Assembly (NCBI RefSeq): GCF_025698545.1
Contig: NC_068570.1
Span: 60,283,924 to 60,347,923 of the forward strand
Reading direction: 5' to 3'
From: Gossypium raimondii
Taxonomy: Eukaryota; Streptophyta; Magnoliopsida; Malvales; Malvaceae
Length of the DNA stretch: 64,000 bases
A model generated the notes under the pieces. That model saw only the letters and a list, made by a program, of their open reading frames with translations, ran no database searches and was not told the DNA's origin. This document shows, piece after piece, positions 35,570 through 47,390 of this stretch. Made by a program: the position numbers and the translations under genes. The stretch's first letter is position 1. Each line of letters opens with the position of its first letter.

Positions 35570-36520
35570 GAGATGTTAAACCTATAGGATGTAAGTGGAT
35601 CTATAAGAAAAAAAGAAATGCGGATGGAAAAGTGAAAATTTAGAAGTTTAAACTTGTAGAACAGTGTTATACTTAGAAAGAATGTATCAATTACGAAGAA
35701 ACCTTGTCTTTGGTTGGCATGCTCAAGTCAATCTGCATATTTTTATCCATTGCGGCAGCACTCAGTTATGAGATCTAGCAAATGGATGTCAAGACAACAT
35801 TCTTGAATGACTATCTTGAATAGAGCATCGACGTGATGCAACTTACTAAATATATAGATAAAGGAAACGAGCTAAAAGTTTATAAACTACTTAAATCCAT
35901 ATTTAGACTTAAGCAAGCATCCCATTCATGGAATAAAAAAATTGATAAAGTGATCAAAACTTTTAGATTTGAGGAAAATGTAGATGAACCTTGTGTTTAT
36001 AAATGTATTGAGGATGAAAATGTGGTCTTTCTCATTGTCGATAACATTATACTAATTGGAAATGATGCAAATACATTGTCATTAATTAAATTGTGGTTAA
36101 CTTAATAGTTTAGCATGAATGAATTAGGAGAGTTGACTTTGTTCCAGGTATTCAAATCCTAAGAGATTAAGAGAACAAGGTGATAACATTATTACAAGCT
36201 TCATACCTAGGTAAGATATTAAAATGTTATGTCATGGCCGATACAAAGAAGGGAACTCAACCTTCTGTATCAGGATTTATCTTTCTTTGGAGGATTGTCC
36301 TAAGACAACAAAAGAAAAGGAACACATGAAAAAGGAAATCAGCATTAGGTTGTGTCTTTGTCTTAGACGGCAGATCCAGAGTATGGAGAAGTGTCAAACA
36401 GAGCTGTATTGCTGACTCTACTATGAAAGTCGAATATGTGGTTACTTTTGAGGAAACAAAAAAAGAAATATGGCTTCAAAAGTTCCTTACAAAGTTTATG
36501 AACTACCCATAACCCCTCTC
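35570..36520 (+). pseudogene. Ty1/copia reverse transcriptase and RNase H remnant
   Basis: Plus-strand frames with stops and shifts give the copia RT blocks CKWIYKKKRNADGKV, QMDVKTTFLNDYLE, YKLLKSIFRLKQASHSWN, VDEPCVYK and a damaged YVDD (LIVDNIILIG). These are followed by the RNase H end, VWRSVKQSCIADSTM and VEYV near 36.4 kb. Gag, integrase and LTRs were not found around it. The fragment shares its opening with a second copia remnant at 41.9 kb. Confidence 0.85.
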
Positions 36521-39153
36521 CAACGCATAAATAGGAGGATAATGTGACGTGAACCGGCCCAGGTTGAGTCGAGTCATTTCACAAAGTTTGCTCGATCGTC
36601 GACGAGGAGTAGTTAGAGTTGTCGAAAACGGGTGATTTAGGTTAAGGGTTGCGAAAGCTTTCAAAGAGTTTAAATGAGTGGTTATAGTGTTGGTAGGTTT
36701 GGCTTAGGATAGAAACAAAAGGAGGTGGTGTGTTTGATGGCTCGGTTTAAGGATAAACTAAAGATAGACAAGTTTTAAGATAAATGGTGGGGATGGATAA
36801 TCGAACTCAAACTTCAGAAATGATTCAACACTAAAAAGTGTCACCACGATTCCTATATCGTCTAAGGTGGTTTTGCAAAATAGAAGGTTGTTGAACGCCA
36901 CACCGGGTTACAGTGATAAGTTCGAAAACAAGTCGGGAGATGCCACTAGCACGGTAGATAAGTCAACGAGACTTGTACAAAATTTGTAGAGGAGATAAAC
37001 TTACTCAAGAACACAAAGTTCATAAAATTTGATCAAAATTCAAAAGTTATCTAACCTGAAACAATGCTTTCTTACAAACTATTTATAGGCATTATTATGA
37101 CTGTTCAAATGTCTATTTGTGACCTTTCAACTTCAGCAATTAAATAAAGTTATTACAAGCTTTAATTTCATATTAAACTCATGTAAGGAAGCCAATTAGT
37201 CACGTCTCTTCATTGGAACCTGATGTAGTTGAAAAGCCATGCCAATTCTCCTTAATGAAGACTTTAAACATCCTTAATGTCTTTGATTGATGTCCCTTAA
37301 GCTCCCTTGTGACCACATGATAAAAGCTTGTGTAACATCCTCTTAAATGACACTATGATGAAGACTTAAGACTCCAAAAACGTTCATACTTGAAGAGTCT
37401 CTTTTGGTCCATTAAACAGCCTCTTTAATGTTCTTTTAAAAGCTTTGAAACTGTCCCGCTTTGAAGAGTCTTTAATCATATGAAAAGTCACCTGCAAAAT
37501 AGATATTTAAGATTAAATAGTAACTTAAAATACTAATAAAAACAACATATTTAATAACACTCATGCACACAAAATAATTGAACATGCAACTTAAATCACC
37601 TTATTTAAAATGAAAATAAACACACAATTTATGCATTAAAATGTAACAGCCAATTAAATAACATACTTATATAAACAAACTCAAACATATTAAACAACTA
37701 AGATGCTTAAATGCAAGGTTTAAGATGCAAACTAAATGAACAAATAAATTACTTAATGCATGACTTAATTTAATGATGCAGACTTAAACTAACATGGGAG
37801 TTACATAATGCATGTCATAGTTAAGAGATGTAGATTAATAATGCAGGACATTAATTAAAGATGCATATTAATGATGTTAAAACTAAAACATAATTAAAGA
37901 CACAAAAGTAAATGAATTAAAGTCCTTATTCTAGCAACCAAATTAACAAACTAAAATTAAAAGCTTCATTTTGCACTTGGGCCTCTCGAGTTTGGCCAAT
38001 CTCGATGTCGTCAAGTTGTGTCGTAACATGATACGGCTGGGATCGCATCATAATGCGCTTAAGCGCACTCGGACCCATGTCCTACTGCATTGACAACAAT
38101 GCCCATGCTAATCGAGCTAAGACTCAATCGACCATCTTGAATATAAAATTATGTTCATAACAAATTATTAATATAAATAATAATTATTTTATTAATAATG
38201 TTTTCATTGTCAATGTAATCATTATTATCGCTTAATTGGACTTTAGATCCATATTAACTTATAATTTTTATTTTAGATTAATTATCACTTAATTAGTGCT
38301 ACAATTATATACCAATTAAAATTAATATTTAAAACCATAAATATATGTATTAGCAAGACATTTTCATTCAAAATAATATCTAAAGAAATACTAAAAATAT
38401 ATATATATTAGCATTATTTAATAGGTTTCTTTCTGTCACAAAAAAATGTATGATTTTTATTATTATTTAATATGTTTAGTTATTATTAATTAATATTTGA
38501 TAGTTTTACTATTATTTGATTCTAATAATATTTACATACTTATGGATGTTGTTTACCATTGTATTGTAAAATAAAATATTAAAAGTAATGATTTTTGTAT
38601 TATTTTATCTTATTATAGGTTGCTTCCCACTTTTTATTTTAATTAATTTTAAAATGTTATTTTATTCTCTTAAAATTAATTGGCTTTCATTATAAATTAG
38701 ATCAATTATCATTTAATTAGCAAATAAATATTTTAAAGAAATTCCAAAAGAATAGCAAATTATTTTATTTAATCACTTCATATTTTATTATAGGTTGTTT
38801 CCACTTTTTGTTGTATTTACTTTTAAATGTTATTTTATTCTCTTAAATATTTTTCAAAATCAATAGATTTTTATTATAAATTAGATTGATTCTCATTTAA
38901 ATAGTAAATATATTTTTAAAATATATAAAATATTATTTCATAAATTTAAAAAATAAACATGAAAAATCAAGAGAATTATATCGAAATAAAAAATAATTAA
39001 TTGCTTAATTATATATTAGTGACCAAGATCTTTAGGAATTCAATAAAAGAAAGTAGGAACAATGTGTATATGCCAACACAGCTTAAGCTATGCGCATATT
39101 TATGTGGGGTAGGTGATCATACTGATATCTGGAAAGTCATGTCGGCCTATAGG
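36521..39153. other. Intergenic, repeat-like, no gene recognised
   Basis: 36541-37100 is of mixed composition and could be LTR-derived. 37500-37900 is loosely repetitive around the words taatgatgcag and acataatgcatg. 38140-39050 is very AT-rich. No reading frame with family similarity was seen. Confidence 0.4.
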
Positions 39154-39645
39154 CTACATTTTTAATCGGAGAAGAGGTTTTTTCCTGGACCCTGCAGGCG
39201 GCTCACGCTTGACTTTGACCAAATGTCTCAAAACTTTGGCATAGCGACTCATAATTTCTTTGAGCTTCAGTCCATTATCATGTTGGTGCTTCGTAACCAG
39301 CTGAAGCTGTTTCTCTTCTTCCGTAAAGTGGTGACCTAGTGTCAGAGAAGTGCTACTTTTTGCTGATCTGCCCATCATCTCCTTCGAGTTTGCGTTTTCG
39401 TCCCCTTTGATGAGTTGCTTCAAGCTTTTACGATCACCACCTTCATGCTCACCTTTTCTTGGGGAGCTTTGATCCAAAATATGACCAATACTTTTGAGAG
39501 GGATTATATCCCGTTCAGAGGAATGATTTTGACTTTGACGATTAGCTTCTTGGAGATTCAATGGCTTCCTGGTTCTCTTGGACATTGTAATATCATAATG
39601 GCGCTTGCAATGGCTGCCCATTTTCTCCCAAAAACAATTCGGCAT
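39154..39645 (-). CDS. Basic, charged protein of unknown function, 163 aa
   Basis: This is one uninterrupted minus-strand frame of 163 aa with no homologue I recognise. It begins MPNCFWEKMGSHCKRHYD and is rich in Lys, Arg, Ser, His and Glu. The middle is probably disordered (SSPRKGEHEGGDRKSLKQ). The C-terminal third looks helical and ordered (FTEEEKQLQLVTKHQHDNGL, then LKEIMSRYAKVLRHLVKVKR). A palindromic TATA (ttatatataa, 39721-39730) sits 76 bp upstream of the ATG, which supports a real promoter. There is no signal peptide or membrane segment; KRTRK- and SRKK-like basic clusters might favour a nuclear location. It stands alone between retrotransposon debris and the hydrolase gene. A chance frame cannot be excluded, but length, promoter and coding-like composition favour a gene. 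Confidence 0.6.
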   Translation of the reverse strand: MPNCFWEKMGSHCKRHYDITMSKRTRKPLNLQEANRQSQNHSSERDIIPLKSIGHILDQSSPRKGEHEGGDRKSLKQLIKGDENANSKEMMGRSAKSSTSLTLGHHFTEEEKQLQLVTKHQHDNGLKLKEIMSRYAKVLRHLVKVKREPPAGSRKKPLLRLKM

Positions 39646-39720
39646 ACACTGGGACTAATAGAAGGGATGTACTAGCTATGTGGTTGTGATCAGAGAGGTA
39701 CTTGCTTAATGTATGGGAAA

Positions 39721-39730
39721 TTATATATAA
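39721..39730 (-). promoter_or_regulatory. Candidate TATA box of the 163-aa gene
   Basis: The palindrome ttatatataa lies 76 bp upstream of the minus-strand ATG at 39645, a usual distance for a plant gene with a short leader. Confidence 0.45.
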
Positions 39731-40491
39731 TAAGGGGGGTAGTTTAAAGGTAAAATGTCTGTTTTCTCTCCAACTGAAGGATTAACCTTCTCCCTCTAGA
39801 AGTAGCTGCAGAGGTTGAAATTTTACCAACCAACTCCTGCAATTCCCTTTGTTTCAAGTAAGTATGACGCTTCATGCTCTTGTTTAAAGCTTAGTTAATT
39901 AAAAGGGAAGAAAATTATATATTGAAATCCCCTCGAATTATATTTGAGCTACTTACACATCCAAATCATTTTACTGTCAAAGACTTGACATTAATTATAC
40001 CAAAAAGTTAGTACATGCTAAGCTTTTCTTTTTTTTCTTTTTCTTTTTTTACTTGTGAATTAAGCATTAATCGATGTTATAGGCCAAAATAGAGGGGATA
40101 TTTAGTATGTCACTAAATATGAATCACTGCGAAGACTTCACTTGTATTATCACTCAAAATGCTTGTGAACATGCTTTGATTTCATCATCGATCCTCTCAA
40201 TGAAGGAGGCATATTATAACTGATAATGGATGAAAATATCAATAATATATAAATATATTTTCTAATAAGTGCCATCAATGAAAATTAATGAAAATGAAAA
40301 ACTAGGCCACAAACAAACATCACCCATGCATTAGTAGAAGATTCGTTTTAGAGAGAAAGAGATTTGTGCAATGACTAATTTAAAGCAATCCTTTAATGAT
40401 GGTCTATCTACCCATTTAATACAGCTGCTCTCAACGGTTTCTTTGCCGGACTAGTTTTGAGTTATGTATGGCCACGTTTCACGTTGGTGTA

Positions 40492-40500
40492 TTATAAAAA
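40492..40500 (+). promoter_or_regulatory. Candidate TATA box of the hydrolase gene
   Basis: The motif ttataaaaa lies 106 bp upstream of the ATG at 40606. This would give a leader of about 80 nt without need of an intron. Confidence 0.4.
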
Positions 40501-40605
40501 TGGGGGAGTTGCCAATGCCATGCAGATGCAGACAAGGCAACTTGTGGTTGTGGTTTAATTATTTCCGTCTAATTGGCATCTTGTTTCTTTTTCAGTCTAA
40601 ACCAA

Positions 40606-41568
40606 ATGATTCACCCAATTCACGAAGCTAATGAAAGCTGCCCATATGGAGACCTCACAAGAGAGGAGTTCTACCAGAAGCATCAGATTCTCCATCGGGA
40701 GGGCTTTATGTTGAACAGTCGAAAAATGAGAATCTTCACTCAATCATGGCGACTGAATTCAACACACAATCTGAGAGGGGTAGTAGCAGTGGTTCATGGC
40801 TATGCATCCGATAGCGGCTGGCTAACCGAGCTCACTGCAGTATCCATTGCCAAATGTGGATTCTTAGTGTGTGCACTTGATCTACAAGGCCACGGTTTAT
40901 CTGATGGATTTCCAGGCCATATCCCCAGTATCAAACACGTCATCCAGGACTGCATTCACTTCTTTGATTCTGTAAAACAAGAGTATCGCAAGTTGCCAGC
41001 ATTTTTGTATGGCGAATCACTAGGAGGTGCTGTTTCTATTCTGATATGCTTGAAGCAAAAGAATGAATGGGATGGTTTGATTTTGAATGGTGCAATGTGC
41101 GGCGTCTCAGCCAAGTTCAAGCCTGCATGGCCCTTAGAAAAGCTACTTTCTGTGGTTGCATTCCTCGCACCAACATGGACAGTAGCGGCTGCAAAACCCG
41201 TTGCTAGCAAATCATACAAGGAGGAATGGAAGAGAAGGCTGGCAGCAAAAAACCCGAATCGACGAGCCTCAGGAAAGCCACCAGCGGCGACTGCTTTGGA
41301 GTTTCTGAGGGTGTGCAAGTATATTAGACGGCACAGCCAGGAGCTACAGGTTCCGATGCTAATGGTGCACGGCGAAGATGATAAGGTATGTGATTGTAGG
41401 TCCGCTCGGTTAGCGTATGAATCAGCTTCCAGTCAAGACAAAACATTGAAGATCTTTCCTGGAATGGATCATATGTTGATCGGTGAAGGCAAGGACAATG
41501 TGGATCTTGTTTTTGGCACGATTTTAGCGTGGTTGGGAGAGCGAGCAGACCAGATCAGACCGGTCTAA
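40606..41568 (+). CDS. Alpha/beta-hydrolase, monoacylglycerol lipase / caffeoylshikimate esterase family
   Basis: This is a single-exon gene of 320 aa, the usual length for this plant family. The N-terminus MIHPIHEANESCPYG and FYQKHQILHREGFMLNSR are family hallmarks. The oxyanion region is VHGYASDSGW (64-72). The nucleophile elbow GESLGG gives Ser138, the acid is Asp259 in HGEDDKVCD, and the His is His289 in PGMDHML. A conserved ASGKPPAATALE loop lies in the cap. Members hydrolyse monoacylglycerols or lysophospholipids, or cleave caffeoyl shikimate in lignin synthesis; the sequence alone does not tell which. An acceptor-like tttctttttcag lies just upstream of the ATG, so a leader intron or an extra first exon is possible. 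The frame above the ATG is closed by a stop near 40570. Confidence 0.9.
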   Translation: MIHPIHEANESCPYGDLTREEFYQKHQILHREGFMLNSRKMRIFTQSWRLNSTHNLRGVVAVVHGYASDSGWLTELTAVSIAKCGFLVCALDLQGHGLSDGFPGHIPSIKHVIQDCIHFFDSVKQEYRKLPAFLYGESLGGAVSILICLKQKNEWDGLILNGAMCGVSAKFKPAWPLEKLLSVVAFLAPTWTVAAAKPVASKSYKEEWKRRLAAKNPNRRASGKPPAATALEFLRVCKYIRRHSQELQVPMLMVHGEDDKVCDCRSARLAYESASSQDKTLKIFPGMDHMLIGEGKDNVDLVFGTILAWLGERADQIRPV

Positions 41569-41879
41569 ATTAATTTGCCAGACCTATTATTTATATAATT
41601 TTTATACTTATCTTGCTATTATTCTAAGTTTGAATAAGATTGAGAAATAATAAAAAAATTATTTATTAAAGAAAACTATTTGAATTAGCCTAAATTTAAT
41701 ATAATTATAAAATATTTGTTTAATTAAAATATTGTCTTATATTTTAGATTAATGTTTTACTCGCATAATGTACCGATTTTGTTGTATGTATTATTTAAAT
41801 AATTATAAAAGATGAGACGGATTCTTTAAAATTTTGATTCTTTGAGAACTTGTAGACTTACTAGACTAGTTAAAACTCA

Positions 41880-42460
41880 CATAATGTAACTGAATTTACA
41901 AGAAGAAAAGAAATACGGATGGAAAAGTAGAAATTTATAAGGCTATACTTGTGGACTTGTAGCGAAGGGATATACTCAAAAAGAATATCGATTACGAAAA
42001 AAATATTTTTTCTGGTTGTCATGGTCAAGTCAATCCACATATTGTTATTAATTGCGATAGTTATCGATTACGATATTTGAAAAATGGATGTTAATAGAAC
42101 ATTCTTGAATGACCATATTGAAGAAAGCATTTATATGATGCAACTCACCAGATATATAGTTAAAATAAACAAATATAAATTTTGTAAATTTCTTAGATCC
42201 ATATATGGGCTTAAGCAAGCATCTCACTCATGGAATCAAAGATTTGGTTAATCGATCAAAATTTTTTGGGTTTGAGCAAAACATTGATGAACCTTATGTT
42301 TATAAACGTATTAAAGATGAAAATGTGATATTTCTTGTTCTATATGTCGATGATATTCTACTCATTAGAAATTATGTGGAGATATTATCATCGGTTAAAA
42401 TATCTTAGGTCTTATTGGAGAGGTTTATTCACTTATATGCAAGGATATTGAAATAGTTAA
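41880..42460 (+). pseudogene. Second Ty1/copia reverse transcriptase remnant
   Basis: Plus-strand frames, broken by stops and shifts, match the RT region of the fragment at 35.6-36.1 kb: KRNTDGKV, then GLSKHLTHG (from GLKQAS), FEQNIDEPYVYKRI and the catalytic VLYVDDILLI with YVDD intact. It is shorter and more decayed upstream, and carries no RNase H. No LTRs were seen. Confidence 0.8.
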
Positions 42461-43258
42461 GGCTTAAATCGTTGGGTGTATTGTGAAAGTTGTTCAATAA
42501 ATTCCTTCATTAAGCAAGGCTCTACAAAGGTAAGATTATTATCTTAACTGTGTAAATAATTTCGGTTTCCATCTTTACCTTATGATATTGCTTCGAAGTT
42601 TTGCTCAAACAAGTGTTAGAATACCAATTTCAACATCAAATTAATCAATAATTTTTTATTGTAATATATATTATAAATATAGTCCTATTTAAATAATTCA
42701 TGCGTGAATTTAGATAAAAATTAAAATAAAGGAAGATAATATTTTTCTATGGATATTAAGATTTGATATTTATTTATATTTTGAATTTGAATTTAAATTT
42801 AAAATATTAATATAATATAATCAAATTATATTATATTCTATAAGGTTATTAAATTAATTTATCATATTAAAATTTTGTAATAGCATGTGTATATCAAGTG
42901 ATATTTAAAACTAGTTTTATATGAAATTGCTATTGAATTTAGATATGAAATAAAATGAGATTTATTAGATTGAGCAGTGATATTTGAGTTTATCCAATAA
43001 AGAAGAAAGTTCTAGAAAAAACTCAACTTTGTATTTGATAATTAAAGAGGTGACGCGGCTTGAAATTTCAACGGGAAAACTGGCATGGGTCAAAACATTT
43101 TATTACTTAATGTTATTAATGTTTCCACAACTCTTTTAATTTCTTAGTCAATTGCTATTCTTATTTGAATTGCATGTTTTGTCTATTATTCAAATGTGTT
43201 TAGAGAAGTCTTTAGAACAAAATGGTGGCGAGGCCACCCTCAATTTTTTTTTTCTTTC
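42461..43258. other. AT-rich intergenic sequence left of the tandem duplication
   Basis: No gene was recognised. The phrase aaaatggtggcgaggccacc just before 43250 is GC-richer and lies immediately outside the duplicated unit. Confidence 0.4.
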
Positions 43259-44665
43259 TATATGGTATATGAGAAGCCTACAATATTATTGTTTGTTTTA
43301 TTTTATTTTCTTAAAATACATTTGTTTGAAGATTATTTGTCAAAATGTACCAATTTTATATTAAACGATATTCACGTGAATATTTTTTACCAACTTTGAC
43401 ATTAATGGGTGCAAACCAAATATTAGTGAGAAATTTGTAACAACATTAGTCTAACCTCAAAACTCAATGCTTATTTTGCCTATCCGTCAAAGTATTTTTT
43501 AAATCTATTTAGGTTAATTATAATCTTTTATCCAGTTGGATTTTGACCCAACTCTAACATTAACTGAAGTTTATATTCGACTCTCTTAATTTGCATGTTT
43601 TCCTCTTCTAAGTTAACCATAGTTTATCATAAACCCTAAACTAAACTCTATTTTAGGTTAATTAGGCAAGATGATTTCCCCACACGCAACCAATGCTTAA
43701 CACTTAGGGGACACTATGCTAATATCCATTTAAGGTTTTAAATGAATTACGCTTAACATTGGGTTTGCATAATTTTGAATTTAAATTTTTTCAGATTCAA
43801 GTTTAAAAATATTTGAATTTAAATTTAAATTTGTAGATTTTTCTATCAACCATAAATGAAATTGAGTTCAAATACTTTGACATTAGATTCAAATTTGTAT
43901 AATAAAAATTATTTAAAATTTATAAAATTCAAAACTTTTAAAAATAATATTTATTGAGATAAAAGACTAAAATCGATCCAACTTAAAATTTATTACATTT
44001 TTAAACTCATAAAAATAAATATTATAATTGAAATTTAAGAAAATTAATATAAAAAACAAAGGGGTTGCTTTATGCCAAATTCTAAAGAAGTTTATTTTGG
44101 AGGTTAAAATTAAATTATAAAATTTTAAAGGGATCAAAATACAAATTTATTTTTATATATGCTTGTTATTTTAGAATTTTAAAAAATTAAATTGAAAAAT
44201 TTTCATCTTTAAAAGAGAGAAAATGTATAACTTCAAGATATTTTACAATTTGAGTAGGATCAAAGTCCTTGTGTGCCTTCTTGACGTGCTAACCACCCAT
44301 AAAACTCTAAAATATAATATTATTATTATTACATTGGAAACATTTTCCACAAAAATAATAATAATATCTCTCATCAATAAAGAAAATTATGAGGAAAACA
44401 CAGAATTTGTACAAAAGGAGAGAGAATTCTGAATTATTTCTATTTGATTTTTTATAACTATCTCTAGTCCTTTACACCATGCTTATAGGAAAGAAAACTG
44501 AACGGAAATAAAGCTTTAAAAGTTGGTTAAAATAAATGGTAAATTAAACAACATTAATTAAACCAAAATGCCTCTTTTAGATAGTTCCTTTTGCGCATCG
44601 TTTCATTAAACAATTTCTCCCAAAACGCATCATTTTGTCGCGGTGATATTTTAGCTTGTGACAAA

Positions 44666-46213
44666 TGTTGGAACGCCGGCAACCCCACGGCGCAGCAATA
44701 ATTAATACGTCCGGCGATCCAAACCATGAATCCATGTGCGAGGAACTAATCGGGGTAAAATAAACGTTTCGAAATTACTGAATCTTTAAACTGAGTAGAC
44801 AACGACGCTTTGGAAACGAGTATTCTGATCTACTATCGAACCAAGCCGCAACCTTTCGTGACTCCGACCTCTACGTAATTCATCCAGTTGACAATGAACG
44901 GAAGAAATCCCCAAAACTGTTTTTTTAGAGAAAACTTTGCTTGACGGCTGCTAGACTTTTTAAGCAAAGGAAAAACGAGATTTTTAATTTTAGGGTTTTT
45001 TTTTTAAACATGCACACCTAACCCTCTTATAATTGGTATATATATAATGAATCATAATTCATTAAATATTTATTTGAACATAATAATTATTATTTAAATT
45101 AAATAAATATAACAATGTTTTAAACCGAAAATTATAATTACATTAATTATAATAATGATTTCGGTAAACTATATTTATTTGAATTTATATATGAACCAAA
45201 TTCATATAGTAATAGAACTATGTTCTCATTATATGTACAACAACATTGTACATATGATATGTTCAATATTTGATTACCCAATTAAATTAATTCTACAATT
45301 AATTTAATTCATGTGACAACCAAACACAATATCAATCATGTTTTATTCCGTTCATTTCAACCATAGGGTGTGACCCTGTAAGTTCTTGTAACATTAGCAG
45401 TAATACTAGAACTATTCTAATGTTACAAACAATGAGTGGCATCTAGCAATGCATCATTGCTACCTAAGTTACAAGAAATCATGATTCGACATAACCTTTT
45501 GCGATTAATCTTTCATGCATTAATCCTTAAGTCCTTTATCTCTGGGTTGGACACAAGTCATGGAATACAAATAAGTATGACATATCATATTAGCTTATTT
45601 GAGCATGGCCATGCATTTCTAGCCTCACTCAATCAAGTGGCCTAAGATATTACTATCATTATGTAGGAGAGACTTATCCTATATTGATCAACCATATCCC
45701 TCTACATAGATCGTGGTATATCCAACATCAGCCTTTATAGAACAACCAGTTACGGTGTACGTTTGACTGTATCAAAATATACAACTCACTATGTTACGAT
45801 AATGATGATCTCAAGTCTGACGATCATATACATACTAATCACTATGAGAAATGTTGTGACAATTACATAATAATCCAATAAACATACTCATAACTGGTCA
45901 GTCCAATATGTTGTTCTCTAACATACATATTCATGTATTGATTTTGACACTCCATATCAATGACAACTCTTTATCATTAATCAACTACATGTTAGTCTTA
46001 ATGCATTATTGTTGTCCTAGCCAATAATAATACTTGACTAAGGACCTTTTAAGAATAATCATATTATTCTCAGGACATTATTTTAAAACAGTTTATTTAT
46101 ACACATAGAAAAGAAACTGAAATAATAATGGTACTGCCTTATATTAATAAACATGATAAATCAAGTATGTTATTACAACCATCTCATGATTGATCTTTGG
46201 GCATACTCTAACA
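44666..46213 (-). mobile_element. Solo LTR (copia-type), copy 2
   Basis: It starts tgttggaacgcc, ends catactctaaca, and is flanked by acaaa at 44661-44665 and at 46214-46218. In natural orientation it begins TGTTAGAGTATGCCC. It is homologous to copy 1 (32565-33992) and nearly identical to copy 3. There is no internal domain, so it is a solo LTR. It interrupts the boundary after the chromodomain of the chromovirus. Confidence 0.88.
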
Positions 46214-46218
46214 ACAAA

Positions 46219-47380
46219 TACCCTTTGCTTAAAAGGATCATTGACCTCAAGGATCAATGTGTGGGAATTTCTTATTGAGTTGCAACAGGGGCTCCCATGT
46301 TGTATCTTCTGAAAATGAGTTTGCCCATTCTACCAAGACCTCAGTGACAATAGCATTACCCCATTTAACCATCCTTCTTTCTAATAAACCTAGTAAGCTC
46401 CTTTTCCTAAGTCCCTTGCTCATCGATTACTGGCAACTGTGCTTGAACAGGAGTTGCACCCACATGTTTCTTCAATTGTGATACGTGGAAGATGGGACGC
46501 ACACGAAACCCTTGGAGGTGCTGGAGTTTGTAAGCCACATTCCCAACTTTGCCTTCAACCCGAAATAGCCTAAAAAATTTAGGTGCCAGCTTCTGATTCA
46601 AGATCTTTCTCACTGTGTGTTGCCTTTAGGGTTCGAGCTTTAAGTAAACAAAGTCCCAAACTTTAAAATTCCTTTTGGTCCTGTGCTTGTCTACTTGTTG
46701 CTTCATTTTATCTTGGGGTCTTTTCAAATGAAATTGTAGCAGCTTTCCTCACGACCTCTCTTTGTTTTATTTCTTTGTCCATAGTAGCTACCATGAATCT
46801 TCCAGTTAAGTAAGGCATATATAAGAGAAGGGTTTGCCCATACAATACTTCTTATAGTGTGACTTGGATAGTGAGTGGAAGGTGGTGTTGTACCACCATT
46901 CGGCTAAAAAGAGCTATTTTGCCAATCTTGAGGGTTTTCTCCTATCATACACCTCAAGTACCCTTAAGACACTTGTTTACTACTTACGTTTGCCCATCTA
47001 TTTCTAGGTGATATGTCATGACAGTTGGACCCTAGTACCCACCCTCTTAAAGATATCTTGCCAAAAGGCATCGACAAAGACTTTATCCCTATCTAAGATT
47101 ATAGAGTCTAGCATCTCATGCACCTATACACATTATCGATGAATTCTCAAGCCACAACTATAGTAGTGAAGGGTGTGCCATGACTACAAAATGAGCATAC
47201 TTAGTGAGGCGGTCACCACCGTAAATATGACACTCTTGCTTCTGAAGTTTGGAAAGCCCTCGATGAAGTCCATGGAGATGGAAGACCAGCTCTGTCTGGA
47301 ATTGGGAGTGGTTGTAGTAGGCCTAAAGGTGCTACTGTTTCAGACTTGCATTTTTGACATGTCTAACAATCCCTCACCAA
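46219..47380 (-). pseudogene. Chromovirus integrase and chromodomain remnant, unit A copy
   Basis: Minus-strand frames with stops and shifts give integrase pieces (PIPDRAGLPSPWT near 47.3 kb) and then the integrase C-terminal region KLAPKFFRLFRVEGKVGNVA and HVSQLKKHVG near 46.5 kb. A chromodomain-like end, TEVLVEWANSFSEDTTWE, follows near 46.3 kb. It is a truncated duplicate of the unit B copy and lacks the RT. Confidence 0.82.
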
Positions 47381-47390
47381 TCTCTATTTC

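Larger units (their letters stand above)
43259..47390. repeat. Tandem duplication, unit A (about 4.13 kb)
   Basis: The unit runs from tatggtatatgagaagcc to ccctcaccaat and then restarts at 47391 as unit B. It contains an AT-rich non-coding part (43.26-44.66 kb), a solo LTR (44666-46213) and the minus-strand 3' part of a chromovirus (46.22-47.38 kb). The units differ by substitutions and small indels; for example, unit B has about 50 extra bases at 47734-47784. Confidence 0.88.

Noticed and set aside
39415-39675. Plus-strand 86-residue frame opposite the 163-aa gene
   Set aside because: It overlaps the longer minus-strand frame, which has a promoter and protein-like composition. The plus frame looks like its shadow.
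45436-45645. Short plus-strand frame, present twice (also 49611-49820)
   Set aside because: It lies wholly inside the solo LTRs and is repeated only because the LTR is duplicated.
46257-46481. Plus-strand frame repeated at 50431-50655
   Set aside because: It is antisense to the chromovirus integrase C-terminus and chromodomain; duplicated shadow.
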